Shown: in pieces, positions 25,011-38,138 of the stretch
How the letters are laid out: each line of letters begins with the position of its first letter
Numbering within the stretch: the first letter of the stretch is position 1
DNA from: Druceiella hillmani
Lineage: Eukaryota; Arthropoda; Insecta; Lepidoptera; Hepialidae
NCBI GenBank assembly: GCA_039881145.1
Contig: JAYKKI010000006.1
Coordinates: forward strand, 9,122,501-9,186,500
Reading direction: 5' to 3'
Length of the DNA: 64,000 nt
Made by a program: the position numbers and the translations under genes
Notes under the pieces: generated by a model
The model's database searches: none
What the model saw: the letters and a program-made list of their open reading frames with translations, nothing else
What the model was told of the DNA's origin: nothing

Positions 25011-28000
25011 TATGTGTGTGTGTGTGTGTTCTTACACACATAAACTCTTGTTGACGGAAATGACGAAAAATGTATTTTTGAATGGTAATGAATATGGAAG
25101 AAAGAGTAAATCAAGACATTTTGAACCTATAGAACAAATTCATCTGACAATACATTAAAAATTATATACTAATAATTGAGTGGAGGAAATAAACTCAAAA
25201 CTATATGGGACGATCACATAAAAAAACATCTAGGAGATTACATTTGTTCATTATACAAGGTGTTCAGGCAATATTATTGTTTTATTTCATGTTTTATAAC
25301 TTCATTATAATCAATAAAAATAGTATTCATCCATTTTAAAACTATTCACTCAAGGAAAAAGAGCAACACATGGAAAATACAAAGTAAACAAGGGGCATTT
25401 CGATCTCATTAGTACGAGTACAACGTTGATATATCATGGGATTTTACTTATTGTAGAAGCGTGTTTTTATAACCAGGATATAACATGGGTAACATTACAA
25501 TACGTATATTGACTGAAAACACAAAAATATAATGCATGCAGAGATGAATTCAGCATAGTACATGCGATTTCATATTTCTTGTATGTCTTAGCAATATGGT
25601 CTTTTACGGCTCTTAAAAATTTAAAGTACTCATTAGAGTGATGGTAGTTACCGAAATGAGACGAATCTGATTGATGGACTATTATTTAAATTATAACTAA
25701 GAAGCAAACTCTAAAGTAAACTTATACACAATTTTTATAACATTCAAAAGATTGACAATGACATCGCTATTAATTTACTACAATGGTAAACAAAGGAATT
25801 GAGGAAATTTAGGATTATGGCAGATATTGGAAAACGTGGGTTTTCGCGTGAAAGTTAACTTAAAACGTGTTTTCGCAAATTCCATATGGGAATTTCACAT
25901 GTAAAAAGCTATTAAAATATACAAATATTTTAATAAATTTTTGCCCGCTATTACCAAGAAAATAATTGTGCAGATGATTACTGTATTAAAGAGGAATATG
26001 GAGCATATCATACGAATGATTATTATATAGAAGTGGGGTTGCTATTTCCATTTGGTTTAATTTATTAACATATTATGTTTTAACGAGGTTCAGGAAAATA
26101 TACCCACATAATATCACGATATATATATAAGAAATCAACGTCGATTACAGTGTTCACTAGAGTTAGTAAAAACTAAAAATATTACAAAGGAGTGGCAAGT
26201 AAATATTACAACGAAAATTGTATTGACATAAATGAGGCCAGGGATTTTAGTGCGTGCAATTTTTAAAGTCTTCTCATATTGTATATATTATTAGGGGTTG
26301 CTTGATAGTGTGAAAATTCAAGAAAAAACGGCAGGAGAAAATACTTTACGTACTACCGTTAAAGATCTGGAAAACCTACCTTTAATAAACTAAATAAACA
26401 AATATAAAATTGTTATCACATATTACTTACCGAAATAACATGTCGCCAGCAGTTTGTTTGTGGTTTTTATGACTTCAGTTCTTTCAGTTTGAATACATCC
26501 AGCGAAGAAACATAGGCTACAGATGACTGTTAATTTGAAACACCATTGTATAAAAAAAATTACGATGGCAACGTTCAATGTACTCTGTAAAAATTTAGCA
26601 ATATTTTTTATTACACATTTATAATTTAGTAAATTTTATAACAGTCTTAACAACGCCGCATGGCGCATTGTGATTTGTTAAGTGTAAGAAAATCGAGATT
26701 TTCACATTTTAACATGAGACAAATATGTTCACTCATCTGGGATGAATTTTTTGATTGGATACGTAATAATATGAAAATTTAGCGTTTAAATAAACATTTT
26801 ATTTATTTTGTGTATATTTGCATTTTAAAATTATAACTTAGAAATAAATTTATTTCTACAATTTTCTCAAAGTTATTTTAATGTGTCTGATTTTGATACA
26901 TGCAAAGGCTATTCTTTGTTTTTGATTTTTTTACGTTCTCGAATTATTAATTTTGTCACGGATGGCATTGTGACCATGACTATTATATGGAACCAATAGT
27001 TTGGAAATGTACATTTGGTTTTTAATATCGCATGCTACTTATTACGTTTATATATGTGCATCGGACTAAGAAACGTTATGAAAAAGTGTCAAAAAAAATT
27101 GATGGAAATGGACAGAGTACGTCAAATATTATGCATCTCTATGAATATACATCGTGAATTTTATAGATAACCTGTGAAGTTATTTATAAAGTTCACGATG
27201 TACATTCTTTACATCAAAACCAAGCTGTTATATTTTGTACCAAAAAAATATGTGTAAATACATGAAAATAATGTGCATGTTTTTCACGAATTATGTCCTG
27301 AGTGATTAATTATGTTATGTAAAGCATTAATAGTACAGAGATGTAAATCAATCAAGAAACATTAAATCAAAATTAAATAGTTTCGTTTCAAGTAGGTGCA
27401 ATTCCTTTTGCCTACTGATTTTCTTCTCAAAAAGGATTATTTTTTCTTTCATAAGAGATACCCACAAGAGAAAGAGAACCTACTAGAGAATATCTAACTA
27501 AAGAAATAAGATAATATAATTAAACACCACTGAGAAGGTAATGGGAAAATATTACCCATAATTTGAATAGTGAACATAAGGGATGCCATAAGATGTCATC
27601 TTAAAATGTATTTTGGTTCAGGTCTCTAAATGTTTCATGAAAATGAATTACAAAATGGAATACTTATTCAAAATTAGAAAATAACTAAAGCGTTTAAAAA
27701 TAAGCCAGAAAAGTCTCGGCTAGCTCGCGGCTTAGAGTTTAGCGGTAAACAATATTTAGAAAATATCCTCAACTAGTCAGAGGAATGAGCCTATTGGTCA
27801 CTCCTCTGACTAGTTGAAGATATATTGAAAGAATCTCTTATATAATTAAAAAAGCACAACACAAAGAGTGTTCGAAATCCACAATTATAATAAATACGAA
27901 AAACGATAACAGCAAATCTATCAAAATTCAAGCTATTGCCAAAGTATTACTTCGAAACCTAATAAGGAAAGTCATAATCGTTTGTATATACTACATAAGC

Positions 28001-29877
28001 TTCTAAATATAAGCAGCAATGACTGTAAAGGAAAGAATTAGTAACAAGAATCACCTTTTCTTAATTTGTATGATCAATCATTAATTGCTATAGTGAATAG
28101 AGTTGAGTTCAAAAACATTTTTTATTTTTGGTCCTACAGAAAGGAAATAAATAAACTGCCTTCATATTAAAGTATACAAACTTGCCCTTCTATTTAACTA
28201 ACTGAAGTAAGTCCAAAGCAAATGTATCATATATTCCATCTGTGCAAATCAGGTGATGACCTTGACCAAATAGTTTTAAGGTGCTTAAATTCAACCAGCT
28301 GATGACCAGCTCACTGATATCGTCACAAATATCGACATTGACTCCTGTCATCAATATTGACATTCGTAAGATGTCGATGACGCATTTAAAATATTTTATT
28401 TTTAACGATTTATAACGGTAAATTACAAATGTCATTTCTTGAAAATTTAGAAAAGTTAGTTACCTTTTTTAATAAATTTTAGGAATATATTAAAATATTT
28501 ACTATATTTGTATTCATACAAGTGCCATGACAAATAATATTACTTACTAATTAAGAGACGGATTTACTTGCAGTGCATGGTAAACAAGGTTTAATAAATG
28601 TTTTGAACAAAAATGGAATTTTTAATGTTATTTATTTTGTATGAATGTGTGCAATAATATAAAGGAGTACATACAGACACATATTTATATAGGTGTGTTT
28701 GTGTGTGTGTAAATATATTTAATGATACCTGACTGAACGCAAACCCAAGAAAAAAATTGGCTGCTGCCAACGCTTGGAATAAACCTAGGACAATATAGAA
28801 AAACAGCTGAAACAAAAATTAAGCGATTAAACAAGTGATTACTGTTTCAATAACGCACCGAGAGAAAAATATATTTTTAAACAAATGAGAAAAGCACGTA
28901 AACATGAAAATGTTATCTTCATATTTGCTTCAAATATTACGGAACATTAAGTATTTTTTGTGAATAATTTAGCAACGAATATTCATAATTCTTAATGTTG
29001 CAATAATCTCTCAATATATATTGACAGAAATTAAATATATAATACAAAAATATTACAGTTTTAAAAAAGTATTAGAGTATTATGTAAGTACTAAAGGTCG
29101 TTAATTAATTACCTGGAATTTGAATGCAGAACTTAACACATTACACACTTCCAATAATTTGTAGCTTACTTGATATACATCCAAAATTTTGATATTATCT
29201 TCCACAATGTCACCAGATATATCAATCACGACATTGTTGGCAACATTAATACAAATTACATTATCTGAATGCGCACCATTATTCCTTTCTAGTCGTTTCA
29301 ATTCATCATTTAATACAAAGAAACGATTTTTTACTGTTCTCAGTAACTGTATAAAATTGAACATTTCTGCGGTAAATAGATAAAATTCTTGAATATTACT
29401 TATTACGTCGATAACATCGAATGTTACAGTGATATAAATGTGCTCAATAATTAGTTTTGTGCTATGAAACACAAACATGAGTGTCGCCATTGCAAAACTA
29501 ATTCTTTTCATCTTTAAATAAACCTCTTGTTTGTTGATTAGTTTAAGCTTCATGTCGATTTCAATTGTCTTTTCGTACATTGCGGCGAACAAATTTTGAG
29601 ATGAAAAATTTATCCAGATCATATTAGTGATTATTGTGAATAACGTCAAAAAATCCATCAACACATGTGTTGTAACCGAGAAATTATAACCAAAATAAAG
29701 AGAATATGTTCGGGCGAACATAAATAACAAAACATAAAGAACAACGCATACCTTAAAATGGCGTTCATATTTATTAAGTCGCAATAGACAATCTCGTTTT
29801 GTAAAGAAAAATGCTTGCACAATCGAAATGGGATGAAGGCTATTTTTTAAAGAATATTCTTCTTCGATATTTGCCAT
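24625..29877 (-). CDS. Insect gustatory receptor, second paralogue, four exons, intact
   Basis: A seven-transmembrane chemoreceptor of the same subfamily as the gene at 12380-15308, with which it shares most of exon 1 by eye (MANIxExYSxKNSL, KRDCLLxLNxYER, IKRISFxM-like blocks). Exons on the minus strand: 29877-29113 (255 codons), 28806-28729 (78 nt), 26584-26431 (154 nt) and 24797-24625 (173 nt), total 389 codons. Exons 2, 3 and 4 are exactly the same length as in the paralogue and intron phases (0, 0, 1) agree, which strongly supports both models. Exon 2 encodes LFFYIVLGLFQALAAANFFL, exon 3 another membrane segment, and exon 4 the signature TYNIVLAQF at residues 375-383. Introns are longer (306, 2144 and 1633 bp) and contain microsatellites and hairpins. 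No disabling change seen. Ligand unknown. Confidence 0.93.
24974..25030. repeat. TA/TG microsatellite in receptor intron 3
   Basis: (TA)n followed by (TG)n. It lies in the third intron of the minus-strand receptor, the same intron that holds a TA/TG array in the plus-strand paralogue. Confidence 0.9.
27143..27207. other. Long hairpin in receptor intron 2
   Basis: Left arm 27143-27171 and right arm 27179-27207 are reverse complements over 29 bases with three non-Watson-Crick positions, two of which become G-U in RNA. The loop is 7 nt (CTGTGAA). Size and pairing resemble a precursor microRNA or a small inverted-repeat transposon remnant. It lies in the 2.1 kb second intron of the minus-strand receptor. 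Confidence 0.75.
27763..27823. other. Second strong hairpin in receptor intron 2
   Basis: The arms 27769-27788 and 27798-27817 pair over 20 bases with one mismatch around a 9-nt loop. Pairing resumes for five more bases outside after one mismatch. The stem contains CAACTAGTCAGAGGA. It sits about 560 bp from the other intronic hairpin but shares no obvious sequence with it. Confidence 0.75.
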
Positions 29878-32475
29878 TGTTACTGCCTAAGGTACTGAAT
29901 ATTCCTTACAGAGCAGTCGACGGAATGAATTACGGTAACGGCCGTTTAACTTAGCAACACACCTCTACACTAATAGAGTACTTTTACTATCTCTTTAACC
30001 CTGTTTTGCCTTAAAATTTTTGTATCGAATTTTACTGTTTGGTATGAACGGTTTGCTCTCGTCTAATGAGATGGTTAAGAAAAAATAAATTACTTATTCA
30101 GATATATTTATTTATTTTCTGAATTTGTATAAAATGGCGTTTAAAGATGTTGCAAAAGTGTATAGCAAAACGAGTCTCTATGAATTCCCGAGGATACATT
30201 AAGACGATTGTAATCGATTGTTTTTTGTATCTCGTCTTGCACTCAAGATACGCTATTTCAATATTAAAACAAGGATAAGCGATACGATGCGATGTGACGA
30301 ACACCTTGTTCTACTTTGAATATGGAGCCGTACAAGTATTACTTTGCTGAAAGGAAATCGATTGTGCTATTAAATTTAATGTCTTTTTTTTAAGGTTTTT
30401 GTTAATAAAATTTTTTCCCTAAAAAATATATAAACAAAATTAGGAGTATGAAGATATTTGAAAAGAACGAATATTTTTTTATTAAAAATAAATTATTACA
30501 ATATCTACCAAATGGCAATAATTTATTTTGTAAAAAGAAATATAAAATACAATAAATAGTTTTCATCTCACTTCTTCATTAATCTATACCTTGTACAAAC
30601 GGTTAACAATTCTAAGACTATTTGCAAATGGCTAATAAGACGGACGAATAAATTTCGTAGGGTTCGTGGAGTTCTTAAAAACTAAGAAATTTTAAATTAT
30701 TTCTGTAATTTTTTGTTAAACTTTTAGTAACGTTGTTCATTTAATAATTTTTATTTTAATTGTTTTAGAGGTATACTACGGATAGCATATTTCTTCAAAC
30801 ATATTTAACAAAGTCGCTAAATCTACGCTATTAAATATAATTCAGTTCTGAAATATTACTATTAATGTTCTGAGAACAAAAATAAAATACTCCTAATAAT
30901 ATGAAATATTTTGAATATTCAAAATTTAGAAAACACTATTCCGAAATATGTGGTTTTAGATCCCTTTTTAGTGGCTCTTTCTGTTGATATTTCCTGTGAT
31001 ATAAGAATGTTAAAAAAATGTTTGTCATATTATTTGTGCCTTTAATCCCTCCGTATGAAAATTTCATATGGTATCGGCTGTTATATATCCCACATATATC
31101 TTAATATTTATCATTCTAATGCTATTTCCTGTAGCTGTTCCCAATTACAAATTTCTGAGAAAATCTTTATGACTGACGTACAGACAGGTGGACATGCTAG
31201 TGATGTTTTAAGGTTTCTTCTATTCTGTTTGCCGTACGGAACACTGAAAGTTATTTCGTAATAAGAAATTAAATTCAGTAGTGAAATGAAAAACTTATAA
31301 CTGATAATTAACTATACTAAAATGATTCAGGTACACAATTTGCACAATTATCTATGGCGCATGTGACAATTTCTACACCCAACATTGTCGTTTCTCGAAA
31401 GACAATGTTTATAACAAGCTTGCTTCTTAGTTGTATTTCTCAGTTTTGACAGCATTTCTGCTATAAATTGAGTTTAATAAGTTTTATTACTTTTCACTAA
31501 AAGTAAATTTAGACCGCCATCGTCATTGAAAGTTACTTCATGGACTCATCGTAAGATTTGTGCCCACCAGCAAGTAGCAATAAATCACCGTAACTCGGAA
31601 TGTGGTAGCACCAAATTTATCAACTTGTTTATTATAAATTATTTTGAATTGAATACATGTCACATTAATATTTTTAATTATAATAATTTGATGGAATATG
31701 AAAAGATAGAAACGATTTTTGTTACATATTTACACAAAGGTATAATTTGTAATACTTATTTTTTTTAAATTTTACTTGCAGGACGACGAATCAGGTACGA
31801 CTGTGACAACAAGATTGGAAAAAATGAATTCATTGTTTGAACCACCTTCAGATATTCTTCCATACTATCGCTTTCGAAGTCGTCGCTTGTATGGTCCTCG
31901 AATTCTGATACATCCTCTCTGCTGTCTGAAGCTTCTGTCGCATCAAAAATCTTCACTTCTCGGCCACATTTAATATTAAAGTAACAGTTGTACTGGCTTC
32001 TGTTTCTTTATTAAGGCAGAATTTTTATTGTTTAAATTTAGTACGCAACGTGATCAAAAACAACATAACTGATATGACAAAATAAAATCTGTTTCAACAC
32101 AAAGGAAACTTAAATTTTTCCGATAATTTTAAACAACTAAAGTACTTCTTACGTTCATCTGGTTTGAATGGAATCAAAAGAGTTAAACAGGAACCTAGTC
32201 GAAATAATTTTTTTTAAAAAGTAATTTAAAATATTGTGTATCATCGCTTAGTGGGTAATAAAAATTATCTCGTAATGAGTAAATTCAATACGTCGTATTT
32301 TATATAATGTTTACACAAGATATCAATAAAATTTAGTTCGGGTCGAGTACACCCAAATAGAGCAACAGCAGGGTTTAATTTTAATACTCTGATGATACAT
32401 TTTACCACTTTGTTTGTATAGTGCACGGTCTCAATACCATTATTGATCCTTTTCGTTTACCTAACTGTTGCATTT
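29878..32475. repeat. Duplicated 5' flank shared with the palindrome receptor copies
   Basis: Upstream of the minus-strand receptor the sequence aligns in order with the upstream DNA of the palindrome copies. Examples are ACGGCCGTTTAACTTAG at 29938 versus GACCGTTTAACTTAG near 1206, the block near 30340 versus 1640, GAATTCTGATACATCC near 31900 versus 2724, and GGGTCGAGTA...GCAGCAGGG...TCAATACCATTATTGATC at 32340-32450 versus 3168-3290. Homology ends near 32475. So about 2.5 kb of 5' DNA was copied together with the receptor gene. Confidence 0.75.
31765..31956 (-). pseudogene. Acidic open frame of unknown origin in the receptor 5' flank
   Basis: A 63-codon minus-strand frame rich in D, E and S (EDVSEFEDHTSDDFESDS) with no recognisable fold. 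Such acidic leaders occur at the N-terminus of some DNA transposases (for example piggyBac-like), but no catalytic domain is visible nearby. The homologous DNA in both palindrome arms keeps GGATGTATCAGAATTCGA but is not open. I therefore regard it as a relic or chance frame rather than a gene. Confidence 0.2.
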
Positions 32476-35400
32476 TTTTATTGAAAGTACTTTCTAAGAG
32501 ATATATTGGTGTATTTTTCAAAATTTTACAACGGTTTTTGTGCGTAAATAGCTCGGAATAGGAGCGTTAATGTGATTTAGTTCCAGGGAAGTTTTTTTTT
32601 ATATTTTAAAAGATCTATTTAATATGTCCCTATGATAATATGTATGTGTTTATGTATGTTTAAGTTATGTAAAAGTTTTTTTGCCGTCCTTTTCATTACA
32701 TGACAAACAATTTCTTTCTCTAATCCACCTCACTTCTGATGTTGGTTTGTCCATATTGGTATGTAATTGACTCCATACAAATTACATGGAAATACAGACG
32801 GACAGAAAGACATGACGGTACAATAAGGGTTCCTTGCTTGATTATAGAATCCTGAAAATTGTAGTTTGCCGAAAAACTAGCAATAATTTTAATCCTTATA
32901 TTTGTTTAAAAATTCATAATACAGTTCTCATTTATGTAAGGGGTGTACTAGGCAATATATTTCCATATGATGAAATGTATCTACTCTTAATCATTTTAAA
33001 TGTATACGTATCTACGAATGTAGGAAACACTCGCGCTACGAAGTTTATACGTAATTAACAGGTTTTAATTGCTGTTATAGTTTATATTTATTTCTGCATT
33101 GCATTATATACATTATACAGGTATAAAATTATAAATTTTTTTCTATTTCGGTAAAATTGTTTCCATAGTCTCTCCAAATATTTAATATCTCCATTTTCTT
33201 TTATTAATTTTAACCGATTACTTAATAACATTATTGTTATATAACACTAATGTTCGTTTGAAAAAAATATTGCTAAACAAAATAGAGTGATTACGATGTA
33301 AGTACATGCAGATTGTACACTATCCTCTAATACAAAGTCTTTGGAATGAAAACCATTTACAAATTTATCCGCCCGATATATTTGATGAAACTCATTACAA
33401 TAAATACTGCAGAATTTTAAAAATATGAACACTCTTTCAAGTCCCGAAATGGGTGTGTGAAAGCTAAACAAAATATATAATCCAGGTTTTTACATGATTT
33501 CTCTTTATTTGTCTTAAGGATGTCATTATGACTACTTGTAAGAAAAGAAAGCTTTTATTTTTTACGCGTACCCTTGTATATGATGCCACACTTAGTAGAG
33601 TCCCAACAGTCTAAGAACTTTAATGTATGAGGTATCACAATATTCCATTTGACCCCAGGAATATTATAGAGTGCGTTAAGTAGGAAGGGAATAGACGTGG
33701 CTGTTATTTTGTATAGCATATAATAATTTTTCTAAAAACATGTCCACATTAATACTTGGAAAACATCTAATAGCCTCTGACAACATATAATAATTGTTGG
33801 CTAGTATAAGATAGGGGAGCAGATTCTTGAAGTATGAGTTCAGAGCACAGGGACTTTTTATGTCTAAGCCATCAGGACATGAGGCGACTTAATATACATT
33901 ACCGGTAGTATATCGCATATTAAATCAAGTGTAAACAGTAGTTCGGTGAATTATCTTGAGTATTGTATGCACCGTTATATCAAATAAAGCTCGTTTCAGC
34001 ATTCAAGCTGGTTTCCAGCATTTTATTTCGCTATTTATACACAAAGCAATTTTGACTCTTTAATTCTCCTTATGGTTTGGTTTTATGGTGTCCGTGAAAG
34101 GATTCATATAGGTAAATAAAAATGATTAATTTATAACGTTTATATGTCAACTCGTAGTACATAAGATGCAAATACATTTCTGTAGTATCTCATAAGTACA
34201 TTTTAATTCGGTTTATTTCCCCATTCGTGATATCTCCCAAACCTTGTACGCACCGATTATTGTTCATTCAAATGGCTCAACAACACCTTACGCGAAGAAA
34301 ACTTTGATGATGAAGTGCACTGCACACCAATTTATTTATTCCAAGTGTCCTGCATTTTATGCAGATTCTATCCACTCCCAGCCAGTGCGTTGGATACATG
34401 TAATACAAAATGATGATGATTCTTTCAAGGGTTAATTAATTTTAAATTAATTAAAATTAAATTATAAAAAATACAACACTAATGATGGCTCATTATTAAC
34501 CTACCCAATATTATTGGCCAGTACAACTTTTGTTTTACAGTAGTAAATCTTTATGGTCTGCAGATTTAACGAGATGAAAGCTTTTGATAATAGTAAGTTT
34601 ATATCTATGTTCGAAAAATATGCAAATGGCGTATCCTCGCATCCAAAGTCAAGTATACCGTAAACATATTTGAACAAGAAGAAAACGATACGCAGAGAAG
34701 AATAAATATTCAATTTAAAAAGATATGATGTTTTATAAAAATGTCTTTCCTTATTTTATTGTTACTTGCGCACTATACACTAGATATAGAAATATAAAGG
34801 CAAATCCGATACTAAATTATTAAAAAAGGAAGTTGATCAAAATACAGCGAAAAAATTTCAGTCATTAAATTTGAAAAAAATTATTTCCTAATCGTTTCTT
34901 TGTAGTCAAGAAAAACAAATATGCTCAAATTAAAGTTTTGAAGTGCCATAATTCTAAAGATTTCAATGGAAATGAAAATTATTTGGCTTTATAGTTTTAG
35001 TCTCAGTAAATATGTAAATAACACAAAACATCACATTTCATTTTCAATAAATCAACACACTAGATCGGGCCACGGTGACTCCAAGAGAATAAATAGATGT
35101 AACATTTTATTAAAAACGGAGAGTTAAAGAAATGTTATTAAAAATTTAAATGTCATTAGTGTCGGGTACATTCTCAGTGCCCATAACATTAATTCACACT
35201 TTAAGTATTCATTATCATATCATGGTTAAAACTGTGTGTTGAACTTTTTTGGCTTTTTCTTTTGGCTCTCACTGATTAAAACCGAAATATTTTTTACGAC
35301 AACAATATCTATAGAAGCAGACAGTTTTATAAATGAAACTATTTTACGAAAACGTCAGTGCTAAATCAATTATTTTTCCTTTCTTACGTACGTGCACACA

Positions 35401-36019
35401 AACAAATACGTATAAGTGTTAAATTTAATTTGGCACCGTTTCCCAAACTCATTAGCGATAATATCATTTTAGAAAATTTTTATTTTTAAATTTGTTTACA
35501 TATGTTATTTCCCAGAGTATCACGAATTGACAATTAATTAAATACCTATAATATATAATTTATTGGAATCGGAATTGAAATTTAATGGGCCTAAATGTAT
35601 TTATATATACGTACATGTGTACATAAGAAGTTACAAAATTACATTTTCTCTTTCGGCCACACCGTACCTAGTCAGTACTTTAAACCTGTGTATATCTCTA
35701 TTCATATATCTGCCGAGCAATATCCTAGTTACTTTATGATTTGTAGGTATCTGCACATACCTGCTTGTCAGCTTACTAATATTCTAGTTTCTATATGTTT
35801 TTGTATATAACTTTTTACACTTACACACCTACCTGTCTACATGCTAATCTTTAATCAGTTCCTGCATTTGTGTACACCCACACTTACATCAAGCATTTGT
35901 TTATAGCCACCACCATACTTATATTTGTGTATGTACACACTTACTTCTCTACCTACCTATTTATACTTTATTTGCTATATATCTTTGGACGTATTGGTGT
36001 ATTATTACATATCTATTTA
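32476..36019. other. Gene-free AT-rich DNA
   Basis: No supported gene. A possible solo LTR lies at 33795-34020. The stretch 35590-36030 is pyrimidine-skewed with repeated TACCT/CTTAC words and gives spurious open frames. Confidence 0.5.
33795..34020 (+). repeat. Possible solo LTR
   Basis: It starts TGTTGGCTAGTATAAG and ends CCAGCA with an AATAAA signal near the 3' end, the arrangement of a short LTR. No second copy, primer-binding site or coding domain is seen, so the call is tentative. Confidence 0.25.
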
Positions 36020-36240
36020 CTTTCTTACTTGTTTACGTCAAGAGGAGTGAGACGAGCTCTCACTCAATGAGTTCACTTATAATCAGTAAAGATTTCCTAT
36101 CACTGCAAAGCTCCATCATATTATTTTGATTTTTACAGCAACTGTGCTGTTCATTGTTGAGGAACTCCCTGGTACACAATTCCCATGGTAAAATCCTGAC
36201 GAATTTTTCATTAGAGTCCACTGGAGTTATTAAAATATTT
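36020..36240. repeat. Diverged outlying copy of the 37 kb tandem repeat
   Basis: The segment with CAATGAGTTCACTTATAATC and CATTGTTGAGGAACTCCCTGG resembles 37013-37225 (CAATGAGTTTACTCCTCATC, CAATGTTGAGAAATTCTATAG) in the same order, about 980 bp away. Confidence 0.45.
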
Positions 36241-36324
36241 TTTTTTCCAAATTGATCGATTAGTGGGTATGTAAATTAATATACATAAAACAGATTCTTC
36301 GGTGGCAGAATCACAATAAGGAAT

Positions 36325-36795
36325 TTATATTCGGAGTTTAATACACGACTTTATGCTTGAGATTCACAAAACTAATTTAAAAACTACAGATCCTAAAGTC
36401 TCACCATTTAATCATGCAATACGACAGCAGCGTCAGGACTAAGGATTTAGAACTCGGAGTTCAATAACTAAGCATCTGCTTGAGACAGGCTACACTACGT
36501 TTAAAATAGCAGATGCCTAATACTCACTACGCAGACGGGTAGTACCTCTACATCTTCAAGAAGGGAGTGTTGAAGCCCAGAGTTTGATGACAGAGAATCT
36601 GCTTGAGACCCAACATATTACTCCTCAAATCCCCTGGCTTAAGCAGGCAGTACTCCTGGAATAAGAGCAATGATGGTTTAAAGCCCGAATCTCAATTACA
36701 GGATCCATGCCTGAGACTCAAAATATTAATTTGAAAGCAACAGATTTCAAGCTTCACAATTTAGGCTGGCAATATACCTGTGGCATTTTAATTTA
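36325..36795. repeat. Degenerate tandem repeat, four units of about 115 bp
   Basis: Units start near 36333, 36463, 36581 and 36685. They share an ordered set of words: GAGTTT(A/G)AT, CTGCTTGAGAC (GCTTGAGATTC, GCTTGAGACAGG, GCTTGAGACCC, GCCTGAGACTC), an ATTAxTTxAAA stretch, CAGAT and a GGCAxTAC block. Identity between units is moderate, so the array is old. Confidence 0.65.
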
Positions 36796-37177
36796 TGGAT
36801 CAAAAGACGAAATTACCATGATGTATAACTGTCATGGAGAATGAACACGTATGCGATGTTTCATGAGAATCATATAAGTAGTGGAGTTTTGAATCAACAA
36901 GAATAACATAAAAAATGTGATAAAGCTATGCAATTAAAAAGGTTTAAAAATGTAGTTTTACATTTTGGAATGTTCCTCTATATGCTAACCCAAGTTTGTC
37001 ATTTTCTTGTTTCGTTAAGACAAGTGAAATAAATCCAAACTCAATGAGTTTACTCCTCATCCCTGAAGAGTTTCTGTTTCAAATTTCAGTCTTCATCAAT
37101 GTACCCTGATTTTAATAAAGACCAAATTTAGTTCGCCTTATCATAAATAATTACCAGACTTTTATCACAGAAACGCA

Positions 37178-37830
37178 ATCACGGTACTTTTCAATGTTGA
37201 GAAATTCTATAGTGTATATTCAAGTGAATCACGATCAGATTAAAATAAAATTGTATGGTACCATGCTGGAAGAATACCCTTGCAAGTAAAAAAAGAATCA
37301 TTAAGCTTGATTGATAAATTCCAGAGATATGAACTAAGAACCTTCCCCTTTTTTGTTGTTGGGTAAAAATATTCTTAAACTACTTTTACCAAGAATCTTA
37401 GACTACTGATACCAAGAAATTAAAATAGACAATACCTCTCAAGATATATAATAAGACGAATTTGCTTTTGTTACATTTACATTTTCCTGCTCATTTCATG
37501 CATCACGGTACCTATACTTTTCAGTGTTGAGAAATTCTATGGTGTACTCGTATATTCACTTTACGCGATCAATTAAAATGAAATTGTATGGTACCATACT
37601 GAAAGTATACCCTTCCAAATAAAAAAAGAATCATTAAGCTTGGTTGAGAAATTCAAGAGAAATGAAGTGAGAACCTTTCCCTTTTATGAAGTTGGTTAAA
37701 AATAATCTTAAACTACTTTTAAATAAATATTTTTTCATGAATTGTACCAAGAAATTAAAATAGAAGATATATAACAGGACGAATTTACTTTTGTTGCATT
37801 TAAATTTTAGTGCTCATTTTAGAAGGCAAT
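37178..37830. repeat. Tandem duplication, two units of about 325 bp
   Basis: The unit starting ATCACGGTAC at about 37178 is repeated at about 37502. Shared blocks include TGTTGAGAAATTCTAT, AAATTGTATGGTACCAT, AAAAAAAGAATCATTAAGC and CCAAGAAATTAAAATAGA. Both copies look non-coding or decayed. Confidence 0.85.
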
Positions 37831-38019
37831 TGGCACAATAATGGTGGTATATTGACATCATTTTATTCATTTATTATGATAATATATCATAAATTTTCAT
37901 AACTAATTCTACGATTTTGAACTTATTGCTACGGGGAAAATCTCTGATAACCAAAAACCACGCACACAATTATTGCGGAAGATGCAGAAGACGATAAATT
38001 ATTTGTATAAACTAATTAA

Positions 38020-38020
<1 letters not shown>

Positions 38021-38082
<62 letters not shown>

Positions 38083-38083
38083 G

Positions 38084-38133
<50 letters not shown>

Positions 38134-38138
38134 TATGT
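38021..38138. repeat. Long TA microsatellite
   Basis: About 115 bp of (TA)n with a few TG interruptions. The 60-codon YIYIYI frame here is an artefact of the repeat. Confidence 0.95.

Noticed and set aside
28190..28435. 81-codon minus-strand frame in intron 2 of the second receptor
   Set aside because: No membrane segment or splice context fits the receptor, whose exon set is already complete with matching lengths.
35595..36070. Tyr/Ile/His-rich frames
   Set aside because: They come from a pyrimidine-skewed, internally repetitive stretch.
36325..36795. Possible CRISPR-like array
   Set aside because: Units are long, degenerate and contiguous with no spacers. The genome is eukaryotic, so it is an ordinary tandem repeat.
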